Source of the DNA: 2-02-FULL-38-15 sp964645555
GTDB taxonomy: Bacteria > Patescibacteriota > Microgenomatia > Daviesbacterales > UBA10151
Assembly (NCBI GenBank): GCA_964645555.1
Contig: CAZYBP010000066.1
Location: 1-5,079, forward strand
Direction: 5' to 3'
DNA length: 5,079 nt
Below are positions 1-5,079 of the stretch, in pieces (position 1 is the first letter of the stretch; each line of letters starts with the position of its first letter). The notes beneath the pieces are model-generated. The model searched no databases, was not told where the DNA came from, and worked only from the letters and a program-made list of their open reading frames with translations. The position numbers and the translations under genes were made by a program.

Positions 1-178
1 AGAGTAATAACCATATTCCAATAGTCAGTCCTACACTGATTTCTAACGTTTCTACAATTCTGGTAAATCTTATCTTGTTAATATTGCTGTTATAAAATGC
101 CAAAATAGGGAAAATTGCGAGTAATAGGGGATGCAGATAGAATAAGTTTATCAATTTCTGGTAGAATAATTTTCCCAT
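1..178 (-). CDS. Membrane protein, N-terminal part only (cut by window edge)
   Basis: An open frame starts at the ATG at 176-178 and runs off the window after 59 codons, so the C-terminal part is unseen. The visible residues begin MGKLFYQKLINLF, followed by a hydrophobic segment at about residues 13-30 (HPLLLAIFPILAFY), a short polar stretch rich in Asn, Lys and Arg, and the start of a second hydrophobic segment from about residue 48. This pattern resembles the N-terminus of multi-pass membrane proteins that carry a C-terminal sulfatase or phosphoglycerol-transferase-like domain, but I recall that only from general similarity and the diagnostic part lies outside the window. The gene begins 12 bases after the stop of the methyltransferase at 191-1585, with no clear Shine-Dalgarno, so it is probably co-transcribed and translationally coupled. 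That it is coding is likely; the function is not established. Confidence 0.7.
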   Translation of the reverse strand, partial: MGKLFYQKLINLFYLHPLLLAIFPILAFYNSNINKIRFTRIVETLEISVGLTIGIWLLL

Positions 179-190
179 TTCAGCAATATA

Positions 191-1585
191 CTATCTCTTT
201 TGCATTAAAAACAGAGTTCTTTGTGAGTCTTTGATCTTCACTGCTTGTTTAATAATAAATGATTTTTCAAATTCTCTCATAAAATTTTCTTCAGTATAAT
301 CCTGGAAGATATCTGATCTGGTGGAAAGCATTCTTTTTACATTGGAATCGCTTTTCGGAACAAACTCTATAACTGCCGACTCGCACATATTTTTAAAGAA
401 TTGCACGATTCTATTTAACGGAAGATGATTGGAGATTGCCAGATGATGAATTAATGCTAGAGCTAAAATTGTATCAGTTGGTCCCCGCTCCTCTAATGAT
501 AGTCTTTCTTTGTTCTCCCAGCCGATACCCGGGCTGGGATTCGTTAAATCTAAGATTAGAGGTAAAATATTAGATTCTTTATCTCTAAGACATTGTAGGT
601 AATTTTTCTCAACTGCCTCAGGATCATTATCGAATGATATTGTAGTTATTCTCAGATTACTTGCTATACGGCTAAATACACCTGTATTTGCGCCTAAATC
701 CCAAGCTGTTTTGGGTTTAACTTCTTTCAGGAACCTCTCTATTATTTGCTTTTTGTGCTCAAAACCTTGTTTAGAATAGTTGGTGTCAGAGTAATAATTT
801 CCCCACGGGGATCCTGCAAATTTATAATTTAGACTCTTTACTGCTGATTCCAAATTGTCGATTAGTCCAAGTAAAGATATTTTGTTTACTTTTAAGTTTT
901 TAAATTTTAAATTTTTTTGATGATTTGAATAGCGTTTTTCCCCTTTAGCATGCAGATGAATATGAGTAAGCAGCGAAAAATTAAAATAAGTATTTACAGA
1001 GAGTAAGGAACTTGTCAAATCTAAAGGTATTCCATCAATGTAGATACGGTTTAACTGATTTAACCTGATATCTGTGTAGCTCATCAACGACAATGGAGCA
1101 AGGAAATGCTGGCAGAACTGTTTATAAGCTATCCAGGGTTGTCCTTCCTTATATTTTTCAAATGAGAGCGTATCAATAAAAATAGGTTTCCCTTTAAAAA
1201 ATTGAATATTATAAGCGCTACTGTCTTTTAAGGACATGCCAAACTCCAGTGCTATTTTTTGAATTTGCAAAGTCAGCAGTGCTGCATGTTTTAACTGACT
1301 GAAGCTCTATTCGTAAGGATATGAGATGAATGGAATAATTTCAGGTTTAATGAACAAGTTCTTGTTTTTGCCAATAAGCTTAAATTTAACTTCTTCATGA
1401 GGAATCAACAGATTATCTCTTATTAAAGCTTCATAAAGTCCAGAACTAAGCAATAGATTATAATTATCCTGATAGGATGGGTGTACCTTGCGATATATGA
1501 TTCCGTTTTTTTCAAATACTATCCCACTGGGATCGCGAAATGAACTTGGTAGGGAGTCATTTGGTGGAAGATTTTTTGTTTGCAT
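191..1585 (-). pseudogene. Class I SAM-dependent methyltransferase interrupted by one in-frame amber codon
   Basis: The frame opens at ATG 1585-1583 and would give 464 residues, but codon 93 (1307-1309) is TAG. Before it lie 92 residues ending PFISYPYE; after it the same frame continues SFSQLKHAALLTLQIQKIAL to the TAG stop at 191-193. The second half carries a Rossmann methyltransferase fold: motif I WDLGANTGVF (about residues 295-304), an acidic residue after strand 2 (SFDND, about 317-321), and an ALALIHHLAIS motif (about 375-385). I recall full-length relatives of about 450-470 residues, sometimes labelled NoeA-related, that read YPYEW at the break, so TGG to TAG by one transition is the simplest explanation. 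The second piece could start only at TTG 1270, which has no Shine-Dalgarno. The substrate is unknown. Possible states are a recent pseudogene, strain variation or sequencing error, or suppressed readthrough. Family assignment is firm; expression status is open. Confidence 0.85.
1307..1309 (-). other. Internal amber codon in the methyltransferase frame
   Basis: The plus strand reads cta at 1307-1309, which is TAG on the coding strand. One base change at 1308 would restore TGG (Trp). The flanking codons on both sides encode recognisable methyltransferase sequence in the same frame, so no insertion or deletion is involved. Confidence 0.9.
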
Positions 1586-1889
1586 CCTTAGATAAAAAAT
1601 TCCTTAAGTATCTTACTATTCTTTTAAAGAAAAGTTTTAAAGTAAAGATTCCTCCCAGGACAATTTTATAAAGATATAAGTAAGTAGTTTACCCTGAAAC
1701 TGAGAGTATATGCAAGGGTGTATCAGGATATGGGAGAATAATAATTCAAATTGATAGGTTGGGAAGAATAATTTATTCTATGTTTGAAAGTATATATTAC
1801 TAAATTTACTAATTTTTATACGGTGATAGTTGTTTCTGAATTTATTGTTATCTATTGACAAAATTCTAGGCTGATCTATGATGTAATTA
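1586..1889. other. Divergent intergenic region
   Basis: This 304-base AT-rich stretch separates the minus-strand methyltransferase operon from the plus-strand gene at 1890. I see no convincing small gene on either strand. It holds the strong plus-strand promoter at 1855-1882. For the minus-strand gene the promoter is not clear: no good -35/-10 pair stands out, and the only Shine-Dalgarno-like AAGGAA (1600-1605) sits 14 bases from the ATG, which is long. Two weak structural signals are present: a 15-base AT palindrome at 1765-1779 and an imperfect direct repeat of GGGAGAATAAT (1732-1742 and 1761-1772). Either could bind a regulator or be chance in AT-rich DNA. Confidence 0.6.
1855..1882 (+). 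promoter_or_regulatory. Sigma-70-type promoter, positioned for a leaderless mRNA
   Basis: TTGACA at 1855-1860 matches the -35 consensus fully, and TATGAT at 1877-1882 matches the -10 in five of six positions, with a 16-base spacer. Transcription should begin about seven bases after the -10, at 1889-1890, which is the A of the start codon of the gene at 1890. No Shine-Dalgarno lies before that ATG. The predicted transcript is therefore leaderless or has a leader of only a base or so. Confidence 0.8.
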
Positions 1890-3530
1890 ATGCCCACCTC
1901 TAAAGGATTTGCACATTTTTTGCTTCTTATTGCTTTAGCAGTAATTGCCTTAATGCTTATCGGTATTCCGCTTTTTGTTTCAACAATTATTCTTCCTAAT
2001 ATAAAAAGGGAAACTGCGGGAGAATTTCCCAAAACTTTTGAGGAAAGAAAAGAATTTATTGATAAAAACAGTGAGCCTTGGGTACAAAATCAACAAGGAA
2101 TGAAATACATGGGCTTTGAGGTTCCTACATCAAGCGAACTGCAGGATTTTAGAAAAAGTACTGATTTAACACGGCGTTACCCAACTTCGCTCAAAGCAAT
2201 CTTTGACCCTGGCCATATAAGCAATACTGTTGACTTATTGTATTATAGTGATGAACTAGCAGATTTAGGGGTTAATACCTTTTGGGTGATTGGTGAATAT
2301 CGTATATCAGACTACAAAGCAACCCAATTTTTGCCAGGGTTTAGTCCTTTAGGATTTCCTCTAATTACTTCTCCGGAGGAAGGTAAAAGAATACTGGCAT
2401 GGATAATACTTTTGGCAAAAAAGTTAGGTTTTGCCACGATTTTAATACCAGATTACCCATCTGTTTTTAATATTGGGAGACAAAACTTTGATTTAGCTAA
2501 AGTTGAACCAGAATTTAAAAGGGTAGCTTTAGAACTAGCAAAGATAGCTGAAGATTATGGTGCAGAATATTTTGCTCCTTTAAATGAATACAACCATCTT
2601 TTAATTTCTAATGGATATAGTATAGATGAGATAGTTGAGAATGAAAAAAGGTTCTATGAAGATTTATTACCCAAAGTCAGACAAATTTATCATGGCAAAA
2701 TAGTAATAAAAAATGGTGCAGTGAGCGACTGGAATAATTTCAAACGAGAATCAATGAAAGGAGCAGATTTGTTTGGGGTGGGGAATGGATTTACCGGAGT
2801 GAGGACCAAGGAGAATATGCAACCAAAAGTGGAAGCTGCTAATTTCGTTTCTGCTCGGGACAATGTACCGTGGTTTGAATCGGAGTTTTTGGTTTACCGT
2901 CCTATTGATCAGGAAAATTGGTTAGGAGTGGTGCAGTCTAGGGCCCCGATGGAAGATACCTATAAAGAGGGTATAGACATTTTTGAAAAAGAAGCAAAGG
3001 GAGCTATTGGCTTCACCTTTATGGGTTGGACTGGGGTTGGTAGAATTCGTGGAACACCATCTGCACAGCTTCTTAAGGATTTTTACAGTAGGTGGCAGCC
3101 AACTCCAAAACTTACTCCAGATAAAAATATATCTGAGTCCGTTTTAAACAATGGGCAGAGTGTATCAATTATTAGATGGTTAGAGAATATTCCTGAATAC
3201 TATTCTTTTGTTTTTAAGATAGTTACTGGAAAAATGAAACCAGTGGCTAAAGAAGCACCTATGGGTGAAGGTGGACCTGGAGGATGCAAGGGTAAAGAAG
3301 AGTGCGAGGCGTATTGTGCCAAACCAGAGAATCGAGCTGAATGTGAGAAAGTCAAGGGAGGTGGTGGCGAAGTGAATGAAAACGTGGATCCAAGAAATGG
3401 TACTGAAGATGGATTTTGTCCCAGCCAAGGTGGACCTGGGGGATGTAAATCAGATAAAGAGTGTCAAACTTACTGCTCTAAACCAGAGAATAAAGAACAA
3501 TGTTCCAAATTTACTCCTTTACGTCAATAA
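1890..3530 (+). CDS. Membrane-anchored clan-A glycoside hydrolase-like protein with C-terminal Cys repeats
   Basis: The 546-residue product has one N-terminal hydrophobic segment (about residues 8-35) that would anchor it with its body outside the membrane. Residues about 100-402 read as a complete eight-strand TIM barrel: KAIFDPGH, VNTFWVIGEY, FATILIPDYP, YFAPLNEYN, KIVIKNGAV, DLFGVGNGF, VPWFESEFLV and GAIGFTFMGW. Strand 4 ends in Asn232-Glu233, the acid/base position of clan GH-A enzymes. Strand 7 carries Glu330 and Glu332, either of which could be the nucleophile, and Trp380 ends strand 8, where the clan often has an aromatic residue. The exact family and substrate are not recognisable to me. 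The C-terminus (461-538) has two Cys-rich repeats. The start is supported by the promoter directly upstream and by the membrane segment; there is no Shine-Dalgarno. The gene is transcribed alone, divergently from the methyltransferase operon, and I see no terminator hairpin after its TAA. Catalytic activity is inferred, not shown. Confidence 0.85.
   Translation: MPTSKGFAHFLLLIALAVIALMLIGIPLFVSTIILPNIKRETAGEFPKTFEERKEFIDKNSEPWVQNQQGMKYMGFEVPTSSELQDFRKSTDLTRRYPTSLKAIFDPGHISNTVDLLYYSDELADLGVNTFWVIGEYRISDYKATQFLPGFSPLGFPLITSPEEGKRILAWIILLAKKLGFATILIPDYPSVFNIGRQNFDLAKVEPEFKRVALELAKIAEDYGAEYFAPLNEYNHLLISNGYSIDEIVENEKRFYEDLLPKVRQIYHGKIVIKNGAVSDWNNFKRESMKGADLFGVGNGFTGVRTKENMQPKVEAANFVSARDNVPWFESEFLVYRPIDQENWLGVVQSRAPMEDTYKEGIDIFEKEAKGAIGFTFMGWTGVGRIRGTPSAQLLKDFYSRWQPTPKLTPDKNISESVLNNGQSVSIIRWLENIPEYYSFVFKIVTGKMKPVAKEAPMGEGGPGGCKGKEECEAYCAKPENRAECEKVKGGGGEVNENVDPRNGTEDGFCPSQGGPGGCKSDKECQTYCSKPENKEQCSKFTPLRQ
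3270..3344 (+). repeat. Cys-rich repeat unit 1 (25 codons)
   Basis: This unit encodes residues 461-485 with spacing C-x5-C-x3-C-x8-C (Cys466, 472, 476, 485), preceded by GGPGG and containing KPEN. It matches unit 2 at 16 of 25 residues. Synonymous differences, such as TGC against TGT and GGA against GGG, show the duplication is not recent. Four Cys per unit suggest a small disulfide-bonded or metal-binding module outside the cell. Confidence 0.85.
3429..3503 (+). repeat. Cys-rich repeat unit 2 (25 codons)
   Basis: This unit encodes residues 514-538 with the same C-x5-C-x3-C-x8-C spacing (Cys519, 525, 529, 538), the same GGPGG lead and the same KPEN core as unit 1. A further Cys510 lies just before it. 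The linker between the units is Gly-rich and polar (about residues 488-509). The protein ends eight residues after this unit. Confidence 0.85.
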
Positions 3531-3551
3531 GAACAATCTTAACCAAAATAT

Positions 3552-3560
3552 TGGTATAAT
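3552..3560 (+). promoter_or_regulatory. Extended -10 promoter
   Basis: TGG-TATAAT is a perfect -10 hexamer (3555-3560) with the TGn extension, which can work without a good -35; none is visible upstream. The expected transcription start is about 3567, the A of an ATG, giving a leaderless transcript for the short coding region at 3567-3784. A short inverted repeat (ACCAA at 3542-3546 and TTGGT at 3551-3555) overlaps it and could be an operator, though five base pairs is weak evidence. Confidence 0.6.
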
Positions 3561-3566
3561 TTCACA

Positions 3567-3784
3567 ATGTCTTTAAAAGTAGCAACCCGCATTACACCGT
3601 CCCATACTTAGAATTTGAGTTTGAATTTGTGCCTCCTAAGCATTGGTATGAAAGACTAATTGTTGAAAGAGATGAGCTTGGCAGGATGATGCATTCAAGA
3701 GCTTCTGGTATTTCTTCTGTACTTTCCTGTAAAGTCAAAAACACCGTTTCGTTAGGCACTATTTTTGAAATAACTTCAATTTAA
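3567..3784 (+). CDS. Short hypothetical coding region needing a -1 frameshift (or broken by a one-base deletion)
   Basis: The ATG at 3567-3569 lies seven bases after a perfect -10 and opens a frame of only 14 codons (stop 3609-3611). The -1 frame is open from 3560 to the TAA at 3782-3784. The two meet at 3572-3578, TTTAAAA, read as T TTA AAA, which is a canonical X XXY YYZ slippery heptamer in the right phase. A -1 slip there gives a 72-residue product starting MSLKSSNPHYTVPYLEFEF and ending SLGTIFEITSI. The composition looks protein-like, with PPKHWYERLIVERDELGR in the middle and one Cys; I do not recognise the family. One missing A in the A-run would have the same effect, so a deletion or assembly error is equally possible. 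Unslipped starts in the open frame would be GTG 3629 or ATG 3686, neither with a Shine-Dalgarno. Without this gene the interval 3531-3801 is empty. Confidence 0.4.
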
Positions 3785-3793
3785 ATGTAGAAT
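3765..3793 (+). promoter_or_regulatory. Sigma-70-type promoter, positioned for a near-leaderless mRNA
   Basis: TTGAAA (3765-3770, five of six consensus bases) and TAGAAT (3788-3793, five of six) are separated by an ideal 17 bases. The predicted start is about 3800, two bases before the ATG at 3802. No Shine-Dalgarno precedes that ATG. The -35 lies inside the 3' end of the short coding region at 3567-3784. An alternative -10, TATAAC at 3793-3798, would put the start inside the gene and is less likely. Confidence 0.7.
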
Positions 3794-3801
3794 ATAACAA
3801 C

Positions 3802-5043
3802 ATGAAGCAAGTTCTCGCAGCACTTTTGGTAATCGTAACAATAATTAGTCTTGTTGTAGTTTCTTTTACAATTACTCAAGTTGAGAAAGAAGAACAAAGG
3901 CTTAAGTCTGATCTTGAATACCGTTCCACGCTTCTTGCTCAAAGCTTGAAGGAATCTGTCGAGCCGAATTTTATAAACAAATCAGATAAGTATTTGCAAA
4001 ATGTAGTAGAAAAATTTGCAGATGAGAAAAGATTTGCGGGGTTAGGTGTTTATGATAATAAAAACACTGTTATTGCGCTTTCTTCCACTATTCCTGAGGC
4101 ATCTTCTGCAGCACTTGAGATAGTTTCCAACTCTATGGATGCCGATAAAGCCAATGGAGATTTCGAAACGATCAATGATCGGAAAGTCTATGCCTTGGCA
4201 ATACCGCTACATGATAAGGATAAAAATGTGGTCGGAGCATTAATGGTTGTACAAAATGCTGGTTATATTGATGATCGCTTAAATGAAATCTGGAAGAATA
4301 ATCTTATTAGATTACTTATCCAGGCTTCATTATTCTCTTTTGCTGTACTCCTTTTGATACGTTGGATTATCTTTGAACCGATTAAAGGTTTAGTTGAAAC
4401 ATTAAGGCTTGCCAGAATAGGAGGAACAGAGCAATTGTCAAAAGGCTTAAGTAATTCTTTTTTCTTCCGGCCCTTAGTTAAAGAGATCTCAAGTATTAAA
4501 AGTAGCTTACAAGAAGCCAGGCTTTCAGCAAGTGAAGAGGCTAGAATGAGGTTAGAAAAGCTGGATTCACCGTGGACGGCAGAAAGATTAAAGGAGTTTA
4601 TAAAAGACATCTTAAAAGGTAGAACTATTTTTATGGTTTCCAACCGCGAACCTTATATTCATACAAAAGATGGCGGAAAGATTAGCTATTATTTCCCAGC
4701 CAGCGGTATGGCAACTGCCATTGAGCCTGTAATGCAAGCTTGTGGTGGAATGTGGATTGCCAGCGGAAGTGGGGATGCAGATAAATTAGTGGTTGATAGA
4801 TTTAATAAAATTCAAGTTCCACCAGATGAGCCAAAATATACTCTAAAGCGTGTTTGGCTAACCGAAGAAGAAGAAACAGGTTATTACTATGGTTTTTCCA
4901 ATGAAGGGCTTTGGCCTCTTTGTCATATTGCCCATAACAGACCAATTTTTAGACAAGAAGATTGGGAGGAATATGTCAAGGTTAATCAAAAGTTTGCTAA
5001 TGCAATTTTGGCAGAGATCAAAAATAGACATGTAGCGAAATAG
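3802..5043 (+). CDS. Two-TM Cache-like/HAMP sensor fused to an N-terminal fragment of trehalose-6-phosphate synthase (GT20)
   Basis: The 413-residue product has TM1 (about residues 4-26), an extracytoplasmic domain (about 27-168) with Cache/PAS-like strands (GLGVYDNKNTVIALSS and VYALAIPLHDKDKNVVGALM), TM2 (about 169-190), and a HAMP-like linker (about 187-240) with the expected proline in FEPIKGL. From residue 275 the sequence is the start of a GT20 domain, whose family makes trehalose-6-phosphate from a nucleotide sugar and glucose-6-phosphate. Against E. coli OtsA I match Arg282 (VSNRE), Trp318 (GGMWIAS), Tyr362 and Trp371 (GFSNEGLWPL) to the substrate-site Arg, Trp40, Tyr76 and Trp85. The protein stops after VNQKFANAILAEI. 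It lacks the following DYH strand and the whole C-terminal lobe with the nucleotide-sugar-binding Arg and Lys, so it cannot be a complete synthase by itself. All three frames carry TAG by 5043, and a strong Shine-Dalgarno follows. The promoter at 3765-3793 supports the start. Domain identity is firm; whether a downstream partner completes the enzyme is inference. Confidence 0.85.
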   Translation: MKQVLAALLVIVTIISLVVVSFTITQVEKEEQRLKSDLEYRSTLLAQSLKESVEPNFINKSDKYLQNVVEKFADEKRFAGLGVYDNKNTVIALSSTIPEASSAALEIVSNSMDADKANGDFETINDRKVYALAIPLHDKDKNVVGALMVVQNAGYIDDRLNEIWKNNLIRLLIQASLFSFAVLLLIRWIIFEPIKGLVETLRLARIGGTEQLSKGLSNSFFFRPLVKEISSIKSSLQEARLSASEEARMRLEKLDSPWTAERLKEFIKDILKGRTIFMVSNREPYIHTKDGGKISYYFPASGMATAIEPVMQACGGMWIASGSGDADKLVVDRFNKIQVPPDEPKYTLKRVWLTEEEETGYYYGFSNEGLWPLCHIAHNRPIFRQEDWEEYVKVNQKFANAILAEIKNRHVAK

Positions 5044-5070
5044 TAATTCAGGAAAGGTTAGTTTGCTTTT

Positions 5071-5076
5071 AGGAGG
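5071..5076 (+). promoter_or_regulatory. Strong Shine-Dalgarno of a gene starting just beyond the window
   Basis: AGGAGG ends three bases before the window edge, so a start codon should follow within a few bases. It lies 28 bases after the stop of the HAMP/GT20-fragment gene on the same strand, which suggests an operon. Its strength contrasts with the three upstream plus-strand genes, which have none. Confidence 0.7.
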
Positions 5077-5079
5077 AAT

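Noticed and set aside
1268..1270. TTG as an independent start for the second methyltransferase piece
   Set aside because: No Shine-Dalgarno precedes it, and family-like sequence continues upstream of it to the amber codon, so it is an internal Leu codon rather than a natural start.
1649..1656. Shine-Dalgarno-like GGGAGGAA on the minus strand in the intergenic region
   Set aside because: No ATG, GTG or TTG follows within a usable distance on that strand.
1778..2032. Minus-strand open frame of 84 codons spanning the start of the gene at 1890
   Set aside because: It is antisense to the membrane-anchor coding region and would cover the strong promoter at 1855-1882; no Shine-Dalgarno.
3180..3428. 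Minus-strand open frame of 82 codons
   Set aside because: It is antisense to the first Cys repeat and has no start signal or protein-like features of its own.
3542..3555. Inverted repeat ACCAA/TTGGT after the glycosidase-like gene as a terminator
   Set aside because: The stem is only five base pairs, AT-rich, without a following T-run, and it overlaps an extended -10 promoter.
3376..3576. Plus-strand open frame of 66 codons overlapping the end of the glycosidase-like gene
   Set aside because: It lies mostly inside the strongly supported Cys-repeat coding region in another frame, and its product shows no recognisable features.
4263..4643. Minus-strand open frame of 126 codons
   Set aside because: It is antisense to the TM2/HAMP part of the gene at 3802-5043; its hydrophobic and Ser-rich composition is what the complement of that coding sequence gives.
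5021..5043. Frameshift as the cause of the truncated GT20 domain
   Set aside because: Both alternative frames hit TAG (5025 and 5033) before or near the annotated stop, and neither shows the expected DYH-containing continuation.

Overview
The window is AT-rich and compactly coded. It looks like a stretch of an uncultured bacterium, most likely of the Patescibacteria/CPR, possibly Microgenomates. This placement is tentative. It rests on the protein style of the gene at 1890-3530 (an N-terminal 'KGFAHFLLL'-type membrane segment and C-terminal Cys repeats of the 'GGPGGC...EC...YC...PEN...C' kind, which I associate with these lineages) and on promoters that sit almost on top of their start codons. 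No rRNA, tRNA, CRISPR array or insertion sequence is visible.

Left part, minus strand (1-1585): a two-gene operon. The upstream gene (191-1585) encodes a class I SAM-dependent methyltransferase of about 464 residues. It is interrupted by one in-frame amber codon (1307-1309) exactly where the family, as I recall it, carries Trp; the frame is otherwise intact on both sides. Twelve bases after its stop begins a membrane protein (178 to the window edge) that is cut off by the window. Both would fit cell-surface glycan or lipid modification, but that is inference.

Middle (1586-1889): a non-coding divergent region. A near-consensus promoter (TTGACA, 16 bp, TATGAT) lies so close to the plus-strand gene that its transcript should begin at the start codon. 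That gene (1890-3530) encodes a membrane-anchored, extracytoplasmic TIM-barrel protein resembling a clan-A glycoside hydrolase, with two 25-residue Cys-rich repeats at its C-terminus.

Right part, plus strand (3531-5079): a short cryptic coding region (3567-3784) with its own extended -10 promoter. Its 14-codon start frame passes through a canonical -1 slippery heptamer (T TTA AAA) into an open 72-codon frame. Next comes 3802-5043, again behind a good promoter placed for a (nearly) leaderless mRNA. It encodes a two-TM Cache-like/HAMP sensor fused to only the first ~140 residues of a trehalose-6-phosphate synthase (GT20) domain. All three frames close at its end and a strong Shine-Dalgarno follows at the window edge, so the remainder of the synthase may be a separate downstream gene.

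The points that most merit checking are the split sensor/GT20 enzyme, the three consecutive promoters positioned for leaderless transcripts, the slippery-heptamer mini-gene, the amber-interrupted methyltransferase, and the glycosidase-like protein with Cys repeats.
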